In this document: positions 17,958 through 25,730 of the stretch, in pieces
How the letters are laid out: each line of letters begins with the position of its first letter
Position numbering within the stretch: position 1 is the first letter of the stretch
NCBI GenBank assembly: GCA_018816765.1
Contig: JAHIUX010000088.1
Span: forward strand, 1 to 39,115
Reading direction: 5' to 3'
Source: Bacteroidota bacterium
GTDB taxonomy: Bacteria; Bacteroidota; Bacteroidia; Bacteroidales; F082
Length of the DNA: 39,115 nt
Made by a program: the position numbers and the translations under genes
The notes under the pieces: model-generated
What the model was told of the DNA's origin: nothing
Databases searched by the model: none
Seen by the model: the letters and a program-made list of their open reading frames with translations, nothing else

Positions 17958-18961
17958 ATGCGGTTTAACAACTTGTTTTGGTTTATGGTGATTGCGCATT
18001 TAAAATGCTTCTGAGGACAGGTTTGGTATCCATGCAAACCACAAGGCCTGCACCGAAGGTTTTCATCCGTTTCAACAACAACGGCATCATCTGATAGTGG
18101 TCCGAAACCAAATGCAGGCACTGTAGAGCAATAAATAACAGTTTGCCTTGCATTCACTGCACTGCAAAGGTGCATTGGGGCCGAGTCGTTTACGAAGTTC
18201 ATGGTGGCATCACGCATGAGTGCTGCCGACTCGAGTAGACTCAGTTTCCCAGCCAGATTGATGCTGTTGGCATGCCCGGCGGCTTTCAGGATGCGCTCAC
18301 AAAGTGGCAGGTCGGATGGTGCACCAAGCATATATACGTTCATCTCTGGTGACACCTGCTGCAGAAAACCAATCCATTGGTTTTCGGGAAACTGCTTGGT
18401 AAACCACAGCGAAGCAGGGGCAATACAAACGTACTGTTTCTGTTTAAGCGCCGAAGTGTGTGCATAATCTGCCGGCGAAGGATACAGCCTGGGTGTGCCG
18501 CTGGTTTTTCCAACAATCCATTCAATGAGTGTCAGGTTGCGTTCAACTTCGTGCGGCTGATGTTCGCCTTTGCCGATCAGGTGTTTCACCCGGCGTGAGA
18601 AGGCAAAAGACAGAGGGTTTTTCGTAAAGCCAACCCTGTGCCTTGCGCCACTAAAGGCTGTTAAAAGACCTGATGAGGCAAAGCGCTGCACTGTAATCAC
18701 AGCATCGTAATGGCTTTTGCGGATTTCGATGAGCAAACGAAAGAGGTTTCGGTGTTTTTGATTTTTTTTATCCCATACCAGCAATTGGTGCAAAAAGGGA
18801 TGGTTAACAAAAAGACTTTCATGGCCTTTGCGAACCAACAAATCGATGTTGCAGTCAGGCAGTGCTTCATGGAGGCGCTCCATGATTGGCGTCACCAGAA
18901 TTACATCACCGATAGAGGCTGTTTGAATGAGGAGTATGTTGCGAATGGTTGGCATGTTCAT
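17954..18961 (-). CDS. Glycosyltransferase family 9 (heptosyltransferase-like)
   Basis: About 335 residues with the GT9 layout. The N-terminus NILLIQTASIGDVILVTP matches the ADP-heptose:LPS heptosyltransferase start. The C-terminal half has CIAPASLWFTKQFPENQW, NLAGKLSLLESAALM, FVNDSAPMHLCSA and a cysteine-containing tail (RCRPCGLHGYQTCP) often seen in the family. It probably adds a sugar to LPS core or a related glycan at the inner face of the membrane. Two ATGs are plausible (18961, or 18955 giving MPTIRN). A TTG at 18976 is unlikely because it lies upstream of the promoter element. First gene of the operon with tsaC and the hydrolase. Confidence 0.85.
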   Translation of the reverse strand: MNMPTIRNILLIQTASIGDVILVTPIMERLHEALPDCNIDLLVRKGHESLFVNHPFLHQLLVWDKKNQKHRNLFRLLIEIRKSHYDAVITVQRFASSGLLTAFSGARHRVGFTKNPLSFAFSRRVKHLIGKGEHQPHEVERNLTLIEWIVGKTSGTPRLYPSPADYAHTSALKQKQYVCIAPASLWFTKQFPENQWIGFLQQVSPEMNVYMLGAPSDLPLCERILKAAGHANSINLAGKLSLLESAALMRDATMNFVNDSAPMHLCSAVNARQTVIYCSTVPAFGFGPLSDDAVVVETDENLRCRPCGLHGYQTCPQKHFKCAITINQNKLLNRI

Positions 18962-18964
18962 GCG

Positions 18965-18972
18965 CAAAAGTA
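18965..18972 (-). promoter_or_regulatory. Candidate -7 element for the GT9-tsaC-hydrolase operon
   Basis: The minus strand reads TACTTTTG immediately before the start codons. If used, transcription would begin close to the ATG at 18955, giving an almost leaderless mRNA and favouring that start over 18961. There is no good -33 partner. Confidence 0.3.
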
Positions 18973-19084
18973 TCAAATTTGGTGCAAAAGTGGCTTCGGA
19001 ATCGCATGAATTTGACGGCTTAACAGAAATGTGTTTTTAATCAACTGTATACCAAATTCAACAAGAAAAATGAGGCGCGTTTTT

Positions 19085-20305
19085 TTACTGCCCTTCTTTA
19101 GGCATTCGCACATCGAGCGCATTACGCAAGGCATTGCCAACCAGCATAAACGACATTACCATAAGCATGATGGCCAGGCCCGGAAGGATGGCAAGGTAAG
19201 CCGAGTCGAGGATAATATAGGCGTAGTTTTCTTTAATCATGCTTCCCCATGAAGGTGTCGGGGGCTGCACACCAAGCCCGAGAAAACTCAGGCCTGCTTC
19301 AATTAATATAGCCGATGCAAAATTGGCTGCAGAAATCACAATCACCGGACTCATGATGTTGGGCAAAATATGCTTCAAGATGATCCTGGTGTGGGAATAA
19401 CCCAGTGCACGCGCAGCTTCGATAAACTCTTTCTCCCTGAGCGAAATGATCTGTCCCCTCACAATGCGTGCCACCTCAACCCACATAGTCAGTCCTACAG
19501 CGACAAACACCTGCCAGAATCCTTTGCCGAGAGCAAAGGTTATAGCGATCACCAAAAGCAGGGTAGGCAACGACCACACCACATTGATCAGCCATACGAT
19601 GATATCATCGATTCTCCCTTTGAAATATCCACCGATGCTGCCAAGGCTGAGGCCGATCAACAACGAAATTAGGACAGAAATGAAGCCAACAGAAAGGCTG
19701 ACCCTGGTGCCGATGATCAGTCGGCTGAGCAAATCGCGGCCAAACTGATCTGTGCCCAGCCAATAGGTTTTGCTTATCAAGTGCTCGTCAACAACTTTGG
19801 TTATGAGAGCCTCCCTGCTCAGGAGAAGCTGTTCAGACTGGTTGGTCTCGAGGAGGAATTGACCATTCCCATCGATGGCAGGAGGCCTTTTCAGGGAATA
19901 AGCGATATTGGCCAGGTGGAATGCAAGCTGTTGCCCTGCACCGGCCGAATCCGGATCAAATGCCTGAACAATCAGGCTGTCGCCCTGCAGCTGATAGCTG
20001 CTCATGGGAAAAAGCCGGTAAACCTGTCGTTTGCCATACAACATGGTTTGTAAAAAGTGTTGTGCAGGAGCGACTTCATCTGTGCAAACACGCAACAAGG
20101 TTATAGTGAAGCCTGGTTTTTGCGTGGCAATTTCAAGCAGTTGCTGGTTTGCATACGGTGATTTGTCGGGTGTGATCAGGTAACCGGCAATTGCGACGAA
20201 TAAACTCAGTATGATCATTGAAACCGAAACCATGCCAGTTACATCGGACCTGAATCTGCGCAAGGCGATGCGGAAAGGTGAGCCGGACAAACGGTTTTTA
20301 TTCAT
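19085..20305 (-). CDS. Peptide/oligopeptide-type ABC transporter permease (OppC/DppC-like)
   Basis: 406 residues. One N-terminal membrane segment (about 25-47) is followed by a periplasmic stretch and then the binding-protein-dependent transport permease domain (about 200-400). It shows the OppC hallmark TDQFGRDLLSRLIIGTRVSL, five membrane helices and the EAA loop EFIEAARALGYSHTRIILKH, which contacts the ATPase. The end reads EAGLSFLGLGVQPPTPSWG, standard for OppC. The periplasmic insert of about 130 residues between the first helix and the domain is longer than in E. coli OppC. No OppA, OppB, OppD or OppF partner lies in the window, so it must pair with proteins encoded elsewhere. The ATG at 20305 is the only sensible start. 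Confidence 0.9.
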   Translation of the reverse strand: MNKNRLSGSPFRIALRRFRSDVTGMVSVSMIILSLFVAIAGYLITPDKSPYANQQLLEIATQKPGFTITLLRVCTDEVAPAQHFLQTMLYGKRQVYRLFPMSSYQLQGDSLIVQAFDPDSAGAGQQLAFHLANIAYSLKRPPAIDGNGQFLLETNQSEQLLLSREALITKVVDEHLISKTYWLGTDQFGRDLLSRLIIGTRVSLSVGFISVLISLLIGLSLGSIGGYFKGRIDDIIVWLINVVWSLPTLLLVIAITFALGKGFWQVFVAVGLTMWVEVARIVRGQIISLREKEFIEAARALGYSHTRIILKHILPNIMSPVIVISAANFASAILIEAGLSFLGLGVQPPTPSWGSMIKENYAYIILDSAYLAILPGLAIMLMVMSFMLVGNALRNALDVRMPKEGQ

Positions 20306-20341
20306 AACTGGAGTAGGGCAGGCAGCGAAAGTTTATGCTGA

Positions 20342-20349
20342 CAAATGTA
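20342..20349 (-). promoter_or_regulatory. Candidate -7 element for the permease gene
   Basis: The minus strand reads TACATTTG, a perfect TAnnTTTG match about 37 bases before the permease ATG. No TTG lies at the usual distance upstream. Confidence 0.35.
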
Positions 20350-20417
20350 AGGCTTTTTAGGCCAAATTATGAGCGTTTTCAGGCTGGCTCAGGACACGCA
20401 TTTTTTTTGAAAAGCCA

Positions 20418-20449
20418 TTGCGGGAGAAGAAAAAAATGCTGTATATTTG
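20418..20449 (+). promoter_or_regulatory. Promoter of tRNA-His
   Basis: TTG (20418-20420) and TATATTTG (20442-20449) are separated by 21 bases, and the mature tRNA begins 14 bases further on. Both elements match the Bacteroidota pattern. Confidence 0.55.
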
Positions 20450-20462
20450 CCGCCTCAAATAT

Positions 20463-20540
20463 GGTGGTTGTAGCTCAGTTGGTTAGAGCATCAGATTGTG
20501 GTTCTGAGGGTCGCGGGTTCGAATCCCGTCTTCCACCCCA
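20463..20540 (+). tRNA. tRNA-His (anticodon GTG)
   Basis: A full cloverleaf can be drawn: D stem GCTC/GAGC, anticodon stem TCAGA/TCTGA with anticodon GTG at 20498-20500, and T stem GCGGG/CCCGT with loop TTCGAAT. The 3' CCA is encoded at 20538-20540. The G at 20463 is the extra G-1 that faces C73, diagnostic for histidine tRNA. In the acceptor stem, pairs 5:68 and 6:67 come out as U-U mismatches in this drawing, while the other five pairs and G-1:C73 are Watson-Crick. Confidence 0.95.
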
Positions 20541-20579
20541 AAAAAAGCCGGCACTCTCTATAGGATGCCGGCTTTTTTT
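20541..20579 (+). terminator. Intrinsic terminator of tRNA-His
   Basis: AGCCGGCA (20546-20553) pairs with TGCCGGCT (20566-20573) across a 12-base loop and is followed by a run of seven T. The A-run before the stem extends the pairing. It begins immediately after the CCA end. Confidence 0.9.
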
Positions 20580-20823
20580 ATTCACGCGTTAATTTGAATA
20601 AATTGCATGGTAAGTTGATGATTTGATGATAGGTATAATAATCCAATAATGCCTGTTGGTTGGCCGGAGGGTGATTTTCACTGTGCTTTAAACCCGGAAT
20701 ATTTTCGAAAATTCCAATCATTTTTTTTGCCGGGGATCAAATGCCCATTGTTAATTTGTTCTAAATGCTTAATTTGGCTCTTTATTCAAAGCTGGGACCC
20801 TAAGTACTAAAATTACGCTGTCA

Positions 20824-23640
20824 ATGAAATTGCGTTTCCTTAGCCTTTTTATTTTTTGTTTGTTTGCAATAACAGTGCCCAAAGCCCATGGAATACAGCT
20901 TGAGCTGGATAGCCTTTTGCAGAAATCGATGCAGTTTAATGCGCCCGATACGGTGCGCGTGAAATCGCTGGTCAGGCTGGCATCCCTGCTTAATTTCAGT
21001 GAAAATGAAAAATTCATGGGATTGTCAGGGCTTGATTATTACAACAAGGCCATGATGATGGCTTCCGAAACAAGGCTCATGAAATTTTTTCTGGGCAATC
21101 TTGACCAACTGGGTGTTTCAGCAAGGAACAGGTCGGAATACGCCAATGCCTTAACCATTCACCAACTCGAATTGAAGCTGGCTGATTCATTGAAAATGAA
21201 AAAAGAAATCCTGCTTTCACTGAACAATATCGGAGTTGTTTACCGCCGCATGGATGATTACACCCGCGCCAGCGAGTACCATCTTAGGGCCATGGATATT
21301 GCAGAAGAAATCAACGATATGAAAGGCTATGTGATCGCAGGAAATGGCATGGGAAACATCCAGTATATTTTGGGAAACTATACTGAAGCGCTCCGGTTGT
21401 TTCGCAAATGCCTGCGTATTGAACAGTCGCTGAACCAGTTGCTTGGTGTGGCAATTAACCTGAATAATATAGGCAATGTTTACCTTAAACTGGGAAATCA
21501 GGACAAGGCACTTGAATACTATATGCTTTCGCTGGAGGTGAATCGTGAGCTTGGTTCGAAAAGGGGCATCGCTATTTGCTACAACGATATTGCAAATGTT
21601 TACCGCCTGAAAGCTGACTACAACAGGTCGCTGAACTACAACCTCATGGCCCTGAACCTGAATAAAGACCTTGATGATGAACATTTTCTGGCTTACAGTT
21701 ATATCCAGGTGGGTAAAGTGTATGTCGATATGAAAAAATCCGACCAGGCCATCCAAAACCTCGAAAAAGGCATTGAACTCTCGCTCCACACCCGCACCAA
21801 AGGCAACCTGGAAGAAGCATATGAACTCATGTACAAGGTGTATAAGCTGAAGCGGGATCCCTGGAATGCGATTCGGTACCTCGAAATGAACAGTGCCATG
21901 AACGACAGTATTCTCAGTGAGAATACGCACAGGACTGTGATGCAGATGCAGTCACAATTCGATCGTGAACGTAGTGAAAACCAGATTGCCTTGCTTAAAA
22001 ATGAAAAGGAAATTGATAGTTTAAAGATCAAACGGCAAAAGTTCTATAACCTGCTGATTATCGCCTTTTTGATTGCAACACTTGTTGCACTGGTTTTATT
22101 GATCATTTTACTGCGAATCCGATTGAAAACAAGTGCCATACTTGTTGAGAAAAACAAACAGATTCAGCAGGCCCAGGATGAATTGCGTAGTTATGCTGAT
22201 AAGTTGCTGAAAGCCAAGGAAGAAGCTGAGCAAAGCAACAAGGCCAAGAGCATTTTCCTGGCCAGTATGAGCCACGAAATACGCACGCCCATGAACTCAG
22301 TGATTGGTTTCACTGATATCCTGGCCAATTTAATCACAGACAAGCAACAGCTAGCTTACCTCGATGCCATTCGCAGCAGCGGCAAAAGCCTGCTCACCCT
22401 GATCAACGATATCCTTGATTTGTCCAAAATTGAGGCCGGGAAAATGGAGGTGGACCTTGGTCCGGTAAATATCGATGACTTATTTAAGGAGATGCGGACC
22501 TTCTTTTCGTTACAACTTCTTGAAAAGCGTATTGATCTGAAAACCATCATTGAAGATGGGCTTCCTGAGCAATTTTATCTGAGCGAACAGCGGCTACGGC
22601 AGGTGATGTTTAACCTGATTGGCAATGCCATCAAGTATACTTCAGATGGCGAAATCACCCTGATGGCTTTTCTGGGAACCAATGAACAGGGCTACCAGTC
22701 AGACCTTCATATTCATGTGCGCGATACAGGTACTGGAATACATGCAACAGAACTAATCAGGATTTTTGAGGCCTTCCATCAATCGAATTTCAATAGCGAA
22801 AGAAAATCCGGAACCGGCCTGGGCTTGCCCATCACAAAACGTTTTGTCGAAATTATGAACGGAACCATCAATGTGGAAAGTAAACCGGGAGAAGGTTCAC
22901 TGTTTAAGCTGGTTTTCAGGAATGTAGGCTACAACCCAGGCAAAATGAGTGTTGACAAACGAAAGATTTTGATCACCAAACTCAGTGAATTCGGACTTCC
23001 TACAACCCTCTTTGCCGGTAAGTCAGGTAAGTCAATACAGTTGCTGGCCGAGACCTTTCGTAACGCCACCTCCGAACTCTTTTTGGCCTCAAATTTGGAA
23101 GAAGCCATTCAATGCCTGCGCAGTGTTGATGTAAGGTTGATGATTATCGAACAGGGTTTTTATACCATTGAAGCGTTTAATTTCATCAAAGAAGAGCTGA
23201 AGAGGTTAGGACAGGATAAGCTGAAATTGCTCCTGGCAGTGGATGAATTATCTGAGGAGGAAAATATGGTGGTGGAAATTGATGCAGTTATTCTACTGCC
23301 TGAAACTCCGGCCCAATGCAGCAATATGTTGCAGGAACTCATTAACAATGCTGAAAAGCCAGTTCTTGATATCATTAGCCATGAGTCGCTTGTGGATGAA
23401 AGCATCCGTGATGTTTTTCGCTTGTGGAAACTGGCCACTGACGGGCATTTTGTGGAGGATGCAGCCTTGTTTGCACATGCGGTGATCGCTTATGCACAAA
23501 ACACCGGGGTCGCACCTTTGTTGTCTTACGGTAGGCAGATTTTAGATCATTATGAGGCCTTCGACGTGGAGAAAATCTGGCTGCTACTCGGACAGTTTAA
23601 CGAAATCAGTCAGACGTATTTTAAAGACCCTGGCCACTAA
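20824..23640 (+). CDS. TPR-containing membrane sensor histidine kinase with degenerate C-terminal receiver-like region
   Basis: 938 residues. A signal peptide (core LFIFCLFAITV) leads a periplasmic part of about 75-390 built of TPR repeats (ALEYYMLSLEVNRELG type). One membrane helix lies at about 406-432 (LLIIAFLIATLVALVLLIILL), followed by a coiled coil. The HisKA domain has the phospho-acceptor His484 in SMSHEIRTPMNSVIGF. The ATPase domain has the N box LIGNAIKYTSDG, G1 DTGTGI and G2 GTGLGLPITKRF. The last 240 residues look like a receiver fold without the phosphorylatable aspartate, then a helical bundle (RLWKLATDGHF onward) that resembles an HPt domain without its histidine. The next gene starts 15 bases after the stop, so the two probably act together. 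The signal sensed is unknown. Confidence 0.88.
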   Translation: MKLRFLSLFIFCLFAITVPKAHGIQLELDSLLQKSMQFNAPDTVRVKSLVRLASLLNFSENEKFMGLSGLDYYNKAMMMASETRLMKFFLGNLDQLGVSARNRSEYANALTIHQLELKLADSLKMKKEILLSLNNIGVVYRRMDDYTRASEYHLRAMDIAEEINDMKGYVIAGNGMGNIQYILGNYTEALRLFRKCLRIEQSLNQLLGVAINLNNIGNVYLKLGNQDKALEYYMLSLEVNRELGSKRGIAICYNDIANVYRLKADYNRSLNYNLMALNLNKDLDDEHFLAYSYIQVGKVYVDMKKSDQAIQNLEKGIELSLHTRTKGNLEEAYELMYKVYKLKRDPWNAIRYLEMNSAMNDSILSENTHRTVMQMQSQFDRERSENQIALLKNEKEIDSLKIKRQKFYNLLIIAFLIATLVALVLLIILLRIRLKTSAILVEKNKQIQQAQDELRSYADKLLKAKEEAEQSNKAKSIFLASMSHEIRTPMNSVIGFTDILANLITDKQQLAYLDAIRSSGKSLLTLINDILDLSKIEAGKMEVDLGPVNIDDLFKEMRTFFSLQLLEKRIDLKTIIEDGLPEQFYLSEQRLRQVMFNLIGNAIKYTSDGEITLMAFLGTNEQGYQSDLHIHVRDTGTGIHATELIRIFEAFHQSNFNSERKSGTGLGLPITKRFVEIMNGTINVESKPGEGSLFKLVFRNVGYNPGKMSVDKRKILITKLSEFGLPTTLFAGKSGKSIQLLAETFRNATSELFLASNLEEAIQCLRSVDVRLMIIEQGFYTIEAFNFIKEELKRLGQDKLKLLLAVDELSEEENMVVEIDAVILLPETPAQCSNMLQELINNAEKPVLDIISHESLVDESIRDVFRLWKLATDGHFVEDAALFAHAVIAYAQNTGVAPLLSYGRQILDHYEAFDVEKIWLLLGQFNEISQTYFKDPGH

Positions 23641-23655
23641 TTTGAAACTCATTCC

Positions 23656-24801
23656 ATGAAGCAATATAATGTATTAATTGTTGATGACATCCCGAAAAAT
23701 ATTCAGGTTTTAGGATCCATCCTGGCACAAACAGGTTACCGGGTGGCCTTTGCGACCAATGGTCAGGATACACTTAAACTAATAGATACCAATCACTTCG
23801 ATTGTATTTTGCTCGATATTATGATGCCAGGTATGGATGGTTATGAGCTCTGCATTAAGCTTAAACAAAACATGCGATCGGCCGAGATTCCCATCATCTT
23901 CCTGACGGCAAAAAACGACCAGGAAAGCATCCTGAAAGGATTCGAAGTCGGCGCTCAGGATTATGTCACTAAACCTTTCAGCGCACCTGAGCTCATCGCC
24001 AGGGTAAAAACACATATCGACCTGGTTGAAAAAACCCGCGAACTGGCTAACCTGAATATTCACCTTGAAGATAAGGTCAGGCTCAGGACGATAGAGCTTG
24101 AAAAGGCCAACAGGCAACTGGCCAATATCGAGAAAGCGAAAAATGATTTCCTGAGTATTATCAGCCATGAGCTGCGGACACCACTGAATGGCATCACCGG
24201 ATTGACAGGCTTGTTGAACCAAACCCTTCTCGATAAGGAACAGCGCGAATACCTCGACTACCTCAACCAGGCATCGCAGCGCCTTGTCCGCTTTTCTGAT
24301 ACGGCCCTCCTAATCACCTCGCTGCAAACGAAAAACCAGCGATTCGATCTCTTTTCTGTTTCGGTACCTATACTGTTCGAAATGGCACTCGATCAGATGG
24401 AAATGCAGCTGAAAGAGAAAAGTATCGTGGCGCATACCTCGCCACAGGTGAACAAACTGACTGTTGAAGCTGATGCCGATCTGATCAGAAAATGCCTCGA
24501 GCTGATGCTGGAAAATGCCATTTATCATTTGCCAACACACGGAAGTGTTTGGTTGACAGCATCAAAGGAAGGAAGTAAAACCATTTTATCGGTGCGCGAC
24601 AACGGCGCTGGATTTCCTGAGCAGTTGCTGTCCCATATGAGAGACGACCTGATTAATGAGGTGCTGATTGCCTATGAAGGACTTGGCTTGTCACTTGCAG
24701 CCGTGAAATTAATCATGAAGATTCACAATGGGAATATCCTGGTGGGCAACCATCCTGATGGGGGAGCTGTAGTAAGCCTGATATTTGACCATATCAGCTG
24801 A
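23656..24801 (+). CDS. Hybrid response regulator / histidine kinase (REC-HisKA-HATPase)
   Basis: 381 residues, soluble and cytoplasmic. An N-terminal receiver domain has the acidic pocket (VDD, residues 9-11), phospho-acceptor Asp54 in LLDIMMPGMDGYE, Thr84 in FLTAKND, and Lys106 in YVTKPF. A coiled-coil linker leads to a HisKA domain with His171 in SIISHELRTPLNGITG and an ATPase domain (N box LENAIYH, G1 RDNGAGF, G2 GLGLSLAAVKL). It has no output DNA-binding domain. Such receiver-first kinases typically accept phosphate or a signal from a partner kinase, most simply the TPR sensor encoded 15 bases upstream. The final phosphorylated regulator is not in the window. Confidence 0.9.
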   Translation: MKQYNVLIVDDIPKNIQVLGSILAQTGYRVAFATNGQDTLKLIDTNHFDCILLDIMMPGMDGYELCIKLKQNMRSAEIPIIFLTAKNDQESILKGFEVGAQDYVTKPFSAPELIARVKTHIDLVEKTRELANLNIHLEDKVRLRTIELEKANRQLANIEKAKNDFLSIISHELRTPLNGITGLTGLLNQTLLDKEQREYLDYLNQASQRLVRFSDTALLITSLQTKNQRFDLFSVSVPILFEMALDQMEMQLKEKSIVAHTSPQVNKLTVEADADLIRKCLELMLENAIYHLPTHGSVWLTASKEGSKTILSVRDNGAGFPEQLLSHMRDDLINEVLIAYEGLGLSLAAVKLIMKIHNGNILVGNHPDGGAVVSLIFDHIS

Positions 24802-24892
24802 TAAACAACAATATGATTATATTGCGAAGTCGTTTTTCTACTGACAATATAACTGCTCACCAGCCTGCTTTCTGACATATGGAGATAATATT

Positions 24893-24900
24893 TATCTTTG
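24893..24900 (+). promoter_or_regulatory. Candidate -7 element for the FabG-type reductase gene
   Basis: TATCTTTG matches TAnnTTTG and lies 25 bases before the ATG at 24926. A proper -33 TTG is missing. Confidence 0.4.
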
Positions 24901-24925
24901 GCGATCAAAAAACACACCCAATCGT

Positions 24926-25672
24926 ATGAAACTACTCGAAGGAAAAGTTGCCTTAATAACAGGCGGTGCACGCGGAATTGGCAAAGCATTGGCTTTGCGT
25001 TTTGCTGCGGAAGGAGCAATGGTCGCAGTTTCTGACCTGCATTATGATGAGCAGATGCAGGCTACTGAAAATGAATTGATGGCCCTTGGCGTCAAAGCAA
25101 AAGGTTATGCATCCAATGCAGCGTCTTTTGACGAAAGCGAAAAACTCATTGAAGAAGTTGTGAAGGATTTTGGACGCGTTGATGTGCTGATCAACAATGC
25201 AGGCATCACACGCGATAATTTATTGCTGCGAATGAGTGAGCAAGACTGGGATGCTGTAATGGCAGTGAACCTCAAATCGGTGTTTAACCTCACCAAAGCG
25301 GTTCAGAAAACGATGATCAAGCAAAAATCAGGTTCCATCATCAATATGAGCTCAGTAGTAGGTGTCAATGGAAATGCTGGTCAGGCCAATTATTCAGCCT
25401 CAAAAGCCGGCATGATTGGTTTCACAAAGTCGATCGCGAAGGAATTGGGCAGCAGAAATATCCGATGCAATGCTATCGCCCCGGGTTTTATTGAAACTGA
25501 AATGACGCATAAGCTTTCGGATGAAGTAAGGCAACAATGGATCAGTACCATCCCTCTGCGCCGTAGCGGTAAACCTGAAGATGTTGCTGATGTTGCTGTG
25601 TTTCTCGCCAGCAGCCTGTCTGCTTATGTTACCGGGCAGGTGATCAGCGTCTGCGGTGGTATTAACATATAG
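24926..25672 (+). CDS. fabG: 3-oxoacyl-[acyl-carrier-protein] reductase-like SDR protein
   Basis: 248 residues, a classical short-chain dehydrogenase. The Rossmann motif TGGARGIG (12-19) binds NADP(H). NNAG lies at 90-93. The catalytic residues are Ser143 (NMSSVVG), Tyr156 and Lys160 (ANYSASK). The FabG-specific stretch NAIAPGFIETEMT and the end SAYVTGQVISVCGGI are present. It would reduce 3-oxoacyl-ACP in fatty acid synthesis or a related 3-oxoacyl substrate. No other fab genes are nearby, so a non-fatty-acid role remains possible. The VWA-like gene follows within about 60 bases and may share the transcript. Confidence 0.88.
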   Translation: MKLLEGKVALITGGARGIGKALALRFAAEGAMVAVSDLHYDEQMQATENELMALGVKAKGYASNAASFDESEKLIEEVVKDFGRVDVLINNAGITRDNLLLRMSEQDWDAVMAVNLKSVFNLTKAVQKTMIKQKSGSIINMSSVVGVNGNAGQANYSASKAGMIGFTKSIAKELGSRNIRCNAIAPGFIETEMTHKLSDEVRQQWISTIPLRRSGKPEDVADVAVFLASSLSAYVTGQVISVCGGINI

Positions 25673-25730
25673 CATTTGAAGCGGCTTGCCGCTGAATAAA
25701 ACTGCGTTTACACTAATTTTCTGTTTTCAG

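Noticed and set aside
20335-20592. Plus-strand reading frame of 85 codons across the tRNA
   Set aside because: It runs through the tRNA gene and terminator, so it is not a protein gene.
24805-24825. Hairpin CAATAT GATT ATATTG after the hybrid kinase gene as a terminator
   Set aside because: The stem is short and A/T only, and the T-run does not follow directly.
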